Of a stretch of DNA of 64,000 bases, positions 41,980-50,306 are shown piece by piece. The position numbers and the translations under genes were made by a program. Position 1 is the stretch's first letter. Every line of letters begins with the position of its first letter. Source of the stretch: Acidimicrobiales bacterium (GTDB lineage Bacteria > Actinomycetota > Acidimicrobiia > Acidimicrobiales > Iamiaceae); assembly GCA_025463365.1 (NCBI GenBank), contig JAOBWM010000094.1, forward strand, positions 1 to 64,000. The letters are read 5' to 3'. The notes beneath the pieces were generated by a model. The model did not search any database, was not told the DNA's origin, and saw only the letters and a program-made list of their open reading frames with translations.

Positions 41980-42019
41980 GTCGAGCTCACCCCGGGGTGC
42001 AGTCCGGGGTGAGCTCGAC
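41980..42019. terminator. 16-bp perfect hairpin after the capsid gene
   Basis: GTCGAGCTCACCCCGG (41980-41995) pairs perfectly with CCGGGGTGAGCTCGAC (42004-42019), loop 8 nt. It lies 13 bp after the capsid polyprotein stop and 31 bp before the next gene start. There is no T-tract on the transcribed strand, so it could be an intrinsic terminator with leak-through, or an mRNA processing/stability element that raises capsid expression relative to downstream genes. Confidence 0.8.
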
Positions 42020-42032
42020 GTCAGGGGTGGGC

Positions 42033-44963
42033 TCAGGCGTTGGTGGCCCGCTGGAACCCGCGGTACTCCGCCACCGCGCCGGCGTAGATGTGGCGGATCT
42101 TGTAGGTGATCTTGTCGTTGGTGAACACGGCCCCGGTCTTGGGGTCGTCCTGGACGAAGAGCTCCGGATCCTGCTTGCCGTTGAAGAACCCGAGCTCGAT
42201 CGTCTCGATCGAGTTCGGGTCCGCGGTGACGAACCAGTCGTTGGCGTCGGTCCAGTGCGGCACCACCCGGGGCAGCATCCCCTGGTTGAAGTTGGGGATG
42301 GTGGCGTTGCTGTCGGCGGTCACCGCGACCGCGGACGTGCACAGCTCCCACGCGGTGCGCTCGAGGTCCGCCGGCACCCACAGGTACTTCGGGGTGACGC
42401 CGAGCACGTCGGCGGCCACGCCGTAGGCGGCCTGCTTGACCATCTTGGTGCGGACGGCCGCGAGGTTGTCGCGGTCGAGCAGGGCCGTCGCCGTGGTGTT
42501 GGCGTGCGATGCGTGGAACAACGCCACCGCGTCGTAGATCGTGGGGTTCGACGCCATGAGGGTGTCGATCACGAACCGGTACAGCGTGAGCGCGGCGGCG
42601 CGGGCCAGCGCCTTGGGGATGCGGCGGATGGCCCCCATGTCGTCGTTGGCGATGGCCTCGATCGTGAGGTCCTCCGTGCCGCCCTTCTTGGCCAGCGCGT
42701 AGGTCGCCTCCTCGTCGGGGGGCGAGGTGAGGGCCGTGTAGGGGTCGCCCTCGGCGACCGTCGGCAGCGCGCCGTAGCCGCCCATCCGCACGACGTGGTT
42801 CGTGCGGAAGTCCATGCGGGGCACGATCGTCGAGACGAGGTCGCGCCAGGCCTGGAAGTCGTTGCCGGTGTACTCCTTGACCAGGCTCCGGTGGAGAGCG
42901 TCGCCGAAGATCTGCCCCCAGGTGCCGGTGTTGATCGACTCCGTCTGGCGCTTCCCCTCGATCCGGGCGCCCATAGCGCTCTCGCGCAGGATCTCGAAGG
43001 CCAGCTCGGGGCTGAGGGCGTCCATCGTGGCGAGGCCGGCGATGTCGGCGTAGGCCAGCTTGATCGACGGGTAGCCCTCGCTGTAGTTGCCCTCGAGGGT
43101 GCGGTCCAGGCGCTCGACCTTCTTGTCGATCGCCTCCTTGGTGACCTGGATGTGGGGCACGCCCGGCCGCATGCCGGCCGCCTCGAAGCGCTCCCCCACC
43201 CGCTTGGTGGTCTCGATGACCCGGGTGAGGTCGGCCTCGGTGAAGCGGTCGCCGAGCTCGGCGGTGATGGACTCGGTGAGCCCCTCACCGATCCCGGAGT
43301 CGGCGACAGCCGAACGGATGAGCATGCGACCCGACGGCGCCGCCGGGTCGTAGGTGGCGACCGACTCGGACGTCGTGGTGGTGGCCCCGCCAGGGGCGGG
43401 CGTGGAGGTGGAGGTGGCCGCCGCGGTGGCATCCCCGAGGAGCGACTGGAAGGCCGCCTTGTCCTCGTCGGACGCACCCGCAAGCAGCTCGGCCAGGGTG
43501 GTCATGTTGATCTCCTCGGGGAGTTCGGTGTCGCAGATACCGCCTGCAACGGTGCGGGTGACGCGTCCCCCAGCGGAGGGGTCGGCGACGACATCGACGG
43601 AGAACACCATCCGGATGGCGGTGGACTCCTTGATCTTGCGGCCGCCCTCGACCGACTCCTTGGTGGAGTGGGCGATGTCGTGGGACAGTCCAACGAGCGG
43701 CTGGAGGCCGGCGGCCTCGGCCTCGAGCGAGGCGTCGAACGCCTCGGCGGTGTGGACGGCCGACGGCAGCAGATGGAGATCCGCCTCGAGGCCGGTGGCC
43801 GTGGCCTCGACGTTGCGGTACCCGCCGACGAGGCCGGAGATCGTCGAGGAGGCGAGCTCGGCGGTGGTGCGGTGCCGGTCGAAGGCCTTGGCGCCCTCGT
43901 AGAGCGGGGCGGCCGCCGCGACGACGGCCTCGGTGTAGCGGACGCCGTTCTTCGAGACGCCGTACTCGAGGATCTGGACCCGGAACACCCGGCCGCCGGT
44001 CTCGTCGACGCCCTTGGCCTCGAGCACCCGGCCGACCACGTACTGGTGGGCCTCGGTCGCGGCGGTGGTGCGAGCCACCGCGGTGGTCGCTGGCGCCGGG
44101 GTGGGGGCCGCCACGGTGGAGGAGGTCTTGACCACGGGCTCGAAGGTCCGGTGCTCCTCGACCTCGATGGGCGCGTCGGTGAAGGTGATGGTGCCGTCGT
44201 CTGCCATCGAGTAGCCGACCTTGAAGTAGCCCATCTGCGAGTCGCCCTCGACGGTGTAGATCACCTCGGTCTCGGTGAAGTCGCGGGGGTACACCCACCG
44301 CGTGGTCGAGTTGCCGAACTGCTCGCGCAACGCCTTCTCGAGGAGCTCTCGAACGTCGCCGTAGGTGCGGTCGCCGGGGAACGCCTCGCTGGCGCGACCG
44401 GCGGCCATCTCGAACTGGAGAATCTTCTTCTTGGTCACGGGGTCTCCTCCGAAGGGGAACGTGGTGCGGTCGCCGGCCCAGGCCAGGGTGAGCTCGTCGA
44501 ACGAGAGCTCGACGGGGGTGGGGTCGATCGTCGGGCTGTCGTCGCCGGCGGGCACGTAGGCGACGGTGATGTGCGGGGTGAAGCCGTGTGAGTTGTCGAC
44601 GGCGACGCCGATGGCCTCCAGGCCGTCGACGATGCGGCGGCGGAGCTCGTCGAGGCCGACGACGTCGGGCACGAGCCAGACAGCGTCGAGGCCGTCCTTG
44701 TGGCTGCCGGTGAAGCGGCCGGATCCGCCGGTGGTGCCGGTGAGGGGCGGGGTGTCGGCGGCGACGGCCTTCGCTACGGCGGCCACCTGCTCGGCGGTGA
44801 TGTCGAGCTGGGCGGTGTCGGGGCCAAGGAAGGCGAGGGCGACGTGGAGGTCGGCGGCGGGTTCGCCGTCGGGGATGGCGATGGCGGCCGAGGGAGCGGC
44901 TCCCACGAACAGGGCGAGCATGGCCCCGTCGTGGGTTGCCGCCTCCCTCGACCGATCGCGCAT
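42033..44963 (-). CDS. Capsid polyprotein: 2H phosphoesterase + maturation protease + scaffold/major capsid
   Basis: 976 codons without interruption. Residues 1-175: 2H phosphoesterase-like domain (H40-V-A42 in DLHVALAFLG; H131-I-T133 in PHITVAYV). Residues 176-290: a KKKILQFEMAAG module of unknown fold. Residues ~305-480: capsid-maturation protease-like (GVRYTEAV, DRHRTT, GLSHDIAHS). Residues 487-976: a short scaffold-like helix and P/T-rich linker, then an HK97-type major capsid protein (FRTNHVVRMGGYGALPTV, KYLWVPADLERTAW, RHIYAGAVAEYRGF). Internal in-frame starts with strong Shine-Dalgarno sites occur at GTG 44438 (GGAGGAG) and ATG 43505 (GAGGAG), exactly at module borders. Separate products and the fusion may both be made. 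Confidence 0.85.
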   Translation of the reverse strand: MRDRSREAATHDGAMLALFVGAAPSAAIAIPDGEPAADLHVALAFLGPDTAQLDITAEQVAAVAKAVAADTPPLTGTTGGSGRFTGSHKDGLDAVWLVPDVVGLDELRRRIVDGLEAIGVAVDNSHGFTPHITVAYVPAGDDSPTIDPTPVELSFDELTLAWAGDRTTFPFGGDPVTKKKILQFEMAAGRASEAFPGDRTYGDVRELLEKALREQFGNSTTRWVYPRDFTETEVIYTVEGDSQMGYFKVGYSMADDGTITFTDAPIEVEEHRTFEPVVKTSSTVAAPTPAPATTAVARTTAATEAHQYVVGRVLEAKGVDETGGRVFRVQILEYGVSKNGVRYTEAVVAAAAPLYEGAKAFDRHRTTAELASSTISGLVGGYRNVEATATGLEADLHLLPSAVHTAEAFDASLEAEAAGLQPLVGLSHDIAHSTKESVEGGRKIKESTAIRMVFSVDVVADPSAGGRVTRTVAGGICDTELPEEINMTTLAELLAGASDEDKAAFQSLLGDATAAATSTSTPAPGGATTTTSESVATYDPAAPSGRMLIRSAVADSGIGEGLTESITAELGDRFTEADLTRVIETTKRVGERFEAAGMRPGVPHIQVTKEAIDKKVERLDRTLEGNYSEGYPSIKLAYADIAGLATMDALSPELAFEILRESAMGARIEGKRQTESINTGTWGQIFGDALHRSLVKEYTGNDFQAWRDLVSTIVPRMDFRTNHVVRMGGYGALPTVAEGDPYTALTSPPDEEATYALAKKGGTEDLTIEAIANDDMGAIRRIPKALARAAALTLYRFVIDTLMASNPTIYDAVALFHASHANTTATALLDRDNLAAVRTKMVKQAAYGVAADVLGVTPKYLWVPADLERTAWELCTSAVAVTADSNATIPNFNQGMLPRVVPHWTDANDWFVTADPNSIETIELGFFNGKQDPELFVQDDPKTGAVFTNDKITYKIRHIYAGAVAEYRGFQRATNA

Positions 44964-45703
44964 CAGACGGCCGGGTCGGCCGGGTCGGCGGGGGTGTCGC
45001 TGGCGGGGGTGGCGGCGACCTGCTCGAGGTGCTCGACGAGCGGAGCGCGGGGCTTGTCGGCGGCGCGCTCCGCGGCGAGGGCGGCCTTGGCCCGGCCACG
45101 GTCGTCGCCGACCCAGGCGAGGACCTGGCGGGGCGTACCGGCGGGAACCTCGGCGATCACAGCGGTGCCGACGGGGCCGTCACCGGCGATGGGCTCGACG
45201 GCCTGGGGTGCACCGGCGGGCCCGCCGGCGGCCGGGTCGTGGAACCCGGGGTCGAGGTCGTCGGTGTTGACGCTCGGGTCGGGCCGGGTGTCGGCCTCGC
45301 CAGCGGCCACCTTGTCGGGGTGGGCGGCGGTGGCGGCCGAGGGCCCGGCGGCCGGGTCGTCGCCGTTGGCGGGGATGATGCGGCCGTCGGCGTCGGGCTC
45401 GCCGACCGCGCCGGACGCAGGTGGCGGGTTCTTGGGGGCGGCCTGGCGGGAGCGGCGTCGCTTGGGCGGCTCGGCTCCTTCAGGCGGCGCGGCGTACACC
45501 GGGAACAGCCCGGAGTACTTCTCGGTGGGTGCCTCGAGGAACATGAGGCCGTGCTTGCCCTCGGCATCGGGATGGGCCTCGTCGACGTCGATCATCTTCA
45601 CGCCGTCGCGGGTGACGATCACGTCGCCGGCCGGGCTGTCGAGGACGTCGGCGACCTCGTCGGGCTTCATGCCGAGCAGCTCGGCGGCTTCGGTGCGGTT
45701 CAT
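44963..45703 (-). CDS. Head-associated hypothetical protein
   Basis: 246 residues from ATG 45703, with AAAGGA upstream; ATG 45727 is also in frame. N-terminal RTEAAELLGMKPDEVADVL is helix-turn-helix-like and precedes a strand-rich part (GDVIVTRDGVKMIDVDE). A long Pro/Ala/Gly/Asp-rich disordered linker follows. The C-terminal VLAWVGDDRGRAKAALAAE is a small conserved phage motif. Stop overlaps the polyprotein start by one base. Confidence 0.55.
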   Translation of the reverse strand: MNRTEAAELLGMKPDEVADVLDSPAGDVIVTRDGVKMIDVDEAHPDAEGKHGLMFLEAPTEKYSGLFPVYAAPPEGAEPPKRRRSRQAAPKNPPPASGAVGEPDADGRIIPANGDDPAAGPSAATAAHPDKVAAGEADTRPDPSVNTDDLDPGFHDPAAGGPAGAPQAVEPIAGDGPVGTAVIAEVPAGTPRQVLAWVGDDRGRAKAALAAERAADKPRAPLVEHLEQVAATPASDTPADPADPAV

Positions 45704-45723
45704 GTTGGGGTCCTTTCGGAGGT

Positions 45724-47118
45724 TCATGGGGTGGGGGGCTGGTTGCGGGCGACCTCGCCGGCGACGTCGTCGACGCGCGAGCCGTCCGCCTGGTCGAGTT
45801 GCGGCTCGTAGGGGATGCCGGCGTAGTCCTCCCACGCCTTCTTGGAGGCGACGCGGGCTGCCTCGGGGGTCATGAGGTTGGCGGCGACTAGGCCGGTGAG
45901 GCCCTGGGCGAGGTTGGCCAGGACCTCGGCGGTGACCTGGGCGTCGGCGGCAGCGATCTCGGGACCCGTAATGGACACCGTCTCGGCCGGGTCGAGCTTC
46001 TCTTGGGAGCCGGGCACGTCAACGAGCTCGGGGAGAGTGCGTGCCTCTACTGCCTTGTCGACGACGAAGCGGAGCAGCTCCTGCTGGTAGGCCAGCCACA
46101 CGTTCTGCACGCCGCCGACGCGTCGGCGGACGGGCTCGGCCATGGTGAGGGAGGTGGCGCGGTTGGCGTCCTCGGCGTCGGCCAGCCAGGTCTTGGCCAG
46201 GCCGGCGCCGCCGGCGATGTTGGTGAGGATCGTCTTGCCGGTGTTGGTGTCCTCGAACGACCCGACGTCGGCGGTCTTGGTCGCCCACGTGACGGAGTTG
46301 TTGTGGACCTCGACGCTCCCAGACTTGGGGGCGTGGCGGCCGCCTCGGGCGGCCACGAAGGCGTCGACGGCGGTCTGGTCGCCGTCGACGGTGACGTCGA
46401 ACACGAGGTGCCGGGCGAGGGCGGTGCGGTCGATGAGGTTCCAGATCACTTGGTCGTACGCGTCGAGCCAGTCGAGGATCGGCGCGAGGAACGGGTAGCC
46501 ACGGGTGTCGGTGAGCAGCGCCTGCCATGACGCCCAGAACTCGATGTCGCCGGTGCGACGGCCGGTCATGTCGTCGACGTCGATGATGGCCAGGCCCTCG
46601 GCGTTGTCGGCGCCGGCGAGGTGGATCCGGTCGAGCCACAGTGGATTCCCGCCGACCAGGCTCACCCCCGCGATGCGCTCGGGGGCGATGATCGACAAGC
46701 GGACCCGGCCCGACATCGGCCCGACCATCGGCTCGAGGACCGTCTCGCCCATGAGCATGTGATCACGCAGCCAGATGTCACCGCCGACGTCCCGGTTGCG
46801 TCGATCGGTCCGGAACTTGTCGACGACGGCGTGGACATCGGGGACGGTGCACTGCACGGTCAGGCCGGAGTCGCCGACGCAGAACGAGGTGTAGGTGTCG
46901 ATGATCGCCTTGACCATCGGGTTGGCGCGGTAGCCGGCGACCGAGAACGTCCGGGCCCGCTCGAGGGTCCAGTCGGGGACGGCGCGAGGCCCTGCACCGA
47001 TGGCGCCTCGGAAGCCCTTGGTGTCGTCGGCGAGATCGCCCCACTGCCCGGCACCGGTCGCCGCCACCTGGGTGGCGCTCGCCTCGGTTGCTCGGACGGG
47101 GAAGAGGAAGTTCCTCAT
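45724..47118 (-). CDS. Portal protein
   Basis: 464 residues. Portal-type sequence: YRANPMVKAIIDTYTSFCVG, IWLRDHMLMGETVLEPM, FWASWQALLTDTRGYPFLAP and a long C-terminal helical part (VQNVWLAYQQELLRFVVDKA). Encoded between large terminase and capsid genes, as expected. Forms the dodecameric DNA gate at one capsid vertex. The ATG overlaps the small membrane protein's region by 4 nt. Confidence 0.85.
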   Translation of the reverse strand: MRNFLFPVRATEASATQVAATGAGQWGDLADDTKGFRGAIGAGPRAVPDWTLERARTFSVAGYRANPMVKAIIDTYTSFCVGDSGLTVQCTVPDVHAVVDKFRTDRRNRDVGGDIWLRDHMLMGETVLEPMVGPMSGRVRLSIIAPERIAGVSLVGGNPLWLDRIHLAGADNAEGLAIIDVDDMTGRRTGDIEFWASWQALLTDTRGYPFLAPILDWLDAYDQVIWNLIDRTALARHLVFDVTVDGDQTAVDAFVAARGGRHAPKSGSVEVHNNSVTWATKTADVGSFEDTNTGKTILTNIAGGAGLAKTWLADAEDANRATSLTMAEPVRRRVGGVQNVWLAYQQELLRFVVDKAVEARTLPELVDVPGSQEKLDPAETVSITGPEIAAADAQVTAEVLANLAQGLTGLVAANLMTPEAARVASKKAWEDYAGIPYEPQLDQADGSRVDDVAGEVARNQPPTP

Positions 47119-47315
47119 GGGCCCGCCTCAGGGGCCGGCGGCTTGGCGGGGACGGGCTGGGTGTGCAGGACCCAGGCCACCCACACGAGGGTCAGGCCGA
47201 ACAGGAGCAGCGCGACGAGGATCCCGACGGTGGCGCCAAGTGCCTCGGCGAAGAGGCCAGCGACGGCGCCGATGAGGAGGAGGACGCCGAGGGCGCCGAG
47301 GATCTGCTCGGTCAC
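47115..47315 (-). CDS. Small two-helix membrane protein
   Basis: 66 residues from GTG 47315. Two hydrophobic segments (ILGALGVLLLIGAVAGLFAEA and VGILVALLLFGLTLVWVAWVL), then a P/A-rich tail. Placed between terminase and portal with 4-nt overlaps on both sides. Membrane protein of unknown role. Confidence 0.65.
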   Translation of the reverse strand: MTEQILGALGVLLLIGAVAGLFAEALGATVGILVALLLFGLTLVWVAWVLHTQPVPAKPPAPEAGP

Positions 47316-49243
47316 AGGTTCAACCTCTCGGTCGGTCGGAACGGGTCGTTGCCGTCTTCGTCGACGTCAGCGGCCGCCGTGGCCGGCGCGGGCGGGGAGA
47401 CGTTCGAGTACTCGAACTCGACCTTGAGGGCCGTGGCCAGCGCCGCCATGCCGTCGACTCGAGCTGCTGCCTTGGTCCGGTCGCTCGGCTTCACGAGCAT
47501 GATGCGCTCGGCATCGTCGCGACGAACCTCTGCGGACTCCGCGCAGTAGCGGGCGACCGGATGATTGCCATGGCCGAGCAAGATGGGCTCGCCCTTGGCG
47601 ATGGCGTCGCGGTCGTGCTTCACCATCCGGTAGATCTCGGTGAGCGCCTCGGACAGTCCGTAGCCCTGGCGAACGTTCTTGATGTCGAGCCCGATGCGCT
47701 GGGCGTACTGGGCGGTCGCGGTCGCCTGGTACGGGTCGTAGCCGAGACCGAGGATCCGGAACTTGCGAGCGTCGGCGGCGATCTGGGGGTGGATGGCGAG
47801 ACCGGTGCCGGACCAGCCGAGCCCCTCGGGGTCGCCCTCATAGTCGATCCAGTCGCCCTCGGTGGCGACCAGGTGCCCGCCGGCAACCCAGCGGGTGGCG
47901 GCGTTCCCGGTGTGGCGGTCGAGGATCCGCAGCTGCTTCTCGGGGGTCCAGAACCGCCACAGCACCGCTGGCGGCAGGTCGCCCTCGGCCGGGAACCGCA
48001 GGACCCATGCCGCCAGGTCGGTGGTGGATGCCAAGTCGAGGCCGCCGAAGCAGCTGCGACCGTAGAGGTCCTTCTCGGCGAAAGTGGGCCCGGCGCTGGC
48101 GGCCCAGATCCCGGCCGCCATCCAGCGGGTGACCGGCGAGCGCCGCACGTTGAGCTGCAGCTGCTTGAAGGCCTCGAGCTTGACCGGATCGTCGACGGCC
48201 TCGGCGGCGAGCTTGCGCATGGCGTTCAGCGACTTGAACTGGCCGAGCGCCGGGTTGGCCAGATGCCAGATCGCCTCGTCGAAGGGGTCGGCGTCGGCGA
48301 GCTCCTTGGGAGTCTTGCGGACCCAGGCGAAGATGTGCGGCGCCCGGCTCGGGTCCTCGCTGATGCGCTCGGCCTCGTCGATCAGCTGGGCGCCGAAGGA
48401 CTCGGGGATGTTGGTCTCGGTGGTGATGGCGAGGAAGAGCGCCTGAACGCGAGTGCCGTCCGCGGTTCGCAGGGCGTTCCACAGGTCGCCGTTGGGCTGG
48501 GAGAGGACCTCGTCGAGCACGAAGCCGTGCGGGTTGTGGCCGAGCTCGGCGAGCGCGTCCGCCGGGATCACCTCGTAGAACGATGCCGACTTCGCGTCGT
48601 AGAGGCGACGGGCCGCCTTGTTCTCCTCGAGGCGCTTCGACAGGAGCGGCGAGAGCTCCACCATCCGCTTGGTCGGTTGGTAGACCTTCCCGGCCTGGCG
48701 GGTGTTCTTGGCGGCGCCGTAGACCTCGGCCGATTCCTCCTGGTCGCCGACGAGCAGGAACAGCACGATGGCGGCGGCCAACGCGCTCTTCCCGTTCTTG
48801 CGGGCCATGACGATGTAGGCGACCCGGTACCGCCGGACGTAACGGCCCCACTCGTGCGACCACTCGACCTCCCCGAAGAGGGGCCGGGCGATCTCCATCT
48901 CCTGCCAGTCGACGAGATCGAAGCGCCGGCGGGCGAACGGGCCCGCCGTGTGTCGCAGGATCTCCGAGCAGAAGTTGACGAAGCGATCGGCGCGCGGCTC
49001 GCAGTAGTGGGTGCCGCGCTTGCGACACCGCTTCCCGTCGAGCTCGTAGCCGCACACCGGGCCGGTGCGATGCTCGGGCCCCCGGGGCCGCCAACGGCGG
49101 GCCGGGTTGCACACCGCCGCCCTCGTGGTGCCCCGACGCCGGGGTGGCTTCTTGCCGGTGGCCTTCCTGCCCGCCGGCTTGGTCTTGGTAGTGGCGCTAC
49201 GAGAGGAGGCGCTCGGGGTCCTTGCCGTCACCGGTGCCTCCAC
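47312..49243 (-). CDS. terL: Terminase large subunit
   Basis: 643 residues from GTG 49243 (GTG 49231 possible); the start overlaps the small terminase gene by 47 nt. ATPase domain: Walker A-like MARKNGKSALAA and Walker B GFVLDEVL. Nuclease domain: FGGLDLASTTDLAAW, ILGLGYDPYQ and RVDGMAALATAL hold the metal-binding acids. An unusual N-terminal extension of ~55 basic, Thr/Arg/Lys-rich residues is followed by a Cys-rich segment (CGYELDGKRCRKRGTHYC) that may bind zinc. Packages DNA with ATP and cuts concatemers. Confidence 0.92.
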   Translation of the reverse strand: MEAPVTARTPSASSRSATTKTKPAGRKATGKKPPRRRGTTRAAVCNPARRWRPRGPEHRTGPVCGYELDGKRCRKRGTHYCEPRADRFVNFCSEILRHTAGPFARRRFDLVDWQEMEIARPLFGEVEWSHEWGRYVRRYRVAYIVMARKNGKSALAAAIVLFLLVGDQEESAEVYGAAKNTRQAGKVYQPTKRMVELSPLLSKRLEENKAARRLYDAKSASFYEVIPADALAELGHNPHGFVLDEVLSQPNGDLWNALRTADGTRVQALFLAITTETNIPESFGAQLIDEAERISEDPSRAPHIFAWVRKTPKELADADPFDEAIWHLANPALGQFKSLNAMRKLAAEAVDDPVKLEAFKQLQLNVRRSPVTRWMAAGIWAASAGPTFAEKDLYGRSCFGGLDLASTTDLAAWVLRFPAEGDLPPAVLWRFWTPEKQLRILDRHTGNAATRWVAGGHLVATEGDWIDYEGDPEGLGWSGTGLAIHPQIAADARKFRILGLGYDPYQATATAQYAQRIGLDIKNVRQGYGLSEALTEIYRMVKHDRDAIAKGEPILLGHGNHPVARYCAESAEVRRDDAERIMLVKPSDRTKAAARVDGMAALATALKVEFEYSNVSPPAPATAAADVDEDGNDPFRPTERLNL

Positions 49244-49691
49244 GGTCGATCGCCAGCGACGCCCGCTCGGCGGGCGTGAGCCCGAACCGGGCGCCGCGCT
49301 TGCCGGTGATCTCCAGCGCCCGTGCCTTCACGTACTGCCAGTCGTTCGGCACGTATCGGAACCCGGTCTCGACGCCGTTGCGGTCGAACACCTTGCGCTC
49401 GACGATGTAGCCCTCGTCCTCGAGGTGCTCGGTCGCCTCGATCACCGTGGCAACCGCGTCGCACCACTCGGCGAACGCCTGGACGTCCCACGCCGTCAGC
49501 ACGCCCTTGGCCTCGAGGTCCGGGGCCAGCCGGTGCCACTCGGCCAGCGCTCGCGTGCTCAGCCACTCCGGAGGCTGGACGTCATCGACGGCCGGGATCG
49601 GCTCGTCGGTGTTGATGCGGTCCTTGCGATCGCCGGCGATCAGAGCGAGGTTCGTCGGCTTGTTGGGTCGACCCAGGCCGGCCTTGCCCAT
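49197..49691 (-). CDS. terS: Terminase small subunit (P27 family)
   Basis: 164 residues, ATG 49691. The start GRPNKPTNLALIAGDRKDRIN and WLSTRALAEWHRLAPDLEAKGVL are the hallmarks of the P27/Terminase_4 family. The C-terminus RFGLTPAERASLAI is also conserved in these proteins. Recognises the packaging site. Confidence 0.88.
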   Translation of the reverse strand: MGKAGLGRPNKPTNLALIAGDRKDRINTDEPIPAVDDVQPPEWLSTRALAEWHRLAPDLEAKGVLTAWDVQAFAEWCDAVATVIEATEHLEDEGYIVERKVFDRNGVETGFRYVPNDWQYVKARALEITGKRGARFGLTPAERASLAIDRGGTGDGKDPERLLS

Positions 49692-49838
49692 GGCACTCCT
49701 CCGCTCGTGATCAGACTCGATCGAACGTCAGGCCCGACCTGACAGCGCGAACCGCCTTGGGTACGCGAGGCCGGAACTTTCGTCAGCGAGAGACTCCGCC
49801 GACAGGGAGCCCAGCACGGTTCGATCCCCCATGGACTT
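49692..49838. other. Gene-free 147 bp between HNH nuclease and TerS (candidate packaging site)
   Basis: No frame is supported here. In HK97-like phages a cos site often lies next to the HNH-terminase border; the sequence alone does not show the cut site. A TGATCAGA and an ACGTCAGGCCCGACCTGACA imperfect palindrome (about 49728-49744) are the only visible symmetry. Confidence 0.3.
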
Positions 49839-50135
49839 TCACCCTCTGCGCCGCTGGGGCGGCGCCAGCGGGTGATGCCCGCTGTTGCAGCGCCGGCACT
49901 GAGGCACGAGTGGCTGCGAGCGCCACTCGGCCTCGCTCTTGCACTCGGACCGCAGGTGCAGGTGCCCGCCCTGGAGCGGGTTGGCGTCGGTGCCGGCGTC
50001 AGCGTGCGGACACTCGGGCCAGGTGTGGCAGTAAGGCTCGGCAGCGACCACCGCCTTCGCCTCCTGTTGGTGCCGTCGGCCGTAGCCCTGAGCCGAACGG
50101 CTCGTGCCACGACGACGTCGAGGTCGAGTCGGCAA
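49839..50135 (-). CDS. HNH endonuclease (terminase-associated)
   Basis: 98 residues from TTG 50135, with GGAGG 9 nt upstream. Zinc-binding HNH: YCHTWPEC, QGGHLHLRSEC and PLVPQCRRCNSGH, with the G-G-H and C-x-x-C-N core. Located directly upstream of small terminase, the standard position of HNH proteins needed with terminase for packaging of cos phages. The basic N-terminus (RPRRRRGTSRS) would bind DNA. Confidence 0.8.
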   Translation of the reverse strand: MPTRPRRRRGTSRSAQGYGRRHQQEAKAVVAAEPYCHTWPECPHADAGTDANPLQGGHLHLRSECKSEAEWRSQPLVPQCRRCNSGHHPLAPPQRRRG

Positions 50136-50255
50136 GCGCTTCGACCTCCTCGATCGTGCGCCGGCGCCAGTCCCCCCGGGCTAGCGCCAAACGCGACGAG
50201 GGCCCAACCGGTCGAAACCAGCTGAGCCCATCGAAAGGAAACGGTAACCAACGCG

Positions 50256-50279
50256 GTGACCACCGTGGTGGATGGTCAC
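50256..50279. promoter_or_regulatory. Inverted repeat upstream of the HNH-terminase genes
   Basis: GTGACCA (50256-50262) and TGGTCAC (50273-50279) flank a spacer, with ACCAC-C-GTGGT nested inside (50259-50269). It lies in the 171-bp gap between the 50307 gene and the HNH gene, where the late promoter would be. Operator or packaging element; role unproven. Confidence 0.4.
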
Positions 50280-50306
50280 GAGCGGCGGTGGGGCGGCACC
50301 GCTCGA

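Noticed and set aside
49815-49832. tRNA T-arm-like GGTTCGATCCC upstream of TerS
   Set aside because: Flanking bases do not form a T-stem or acceptor stem; taken as chance.
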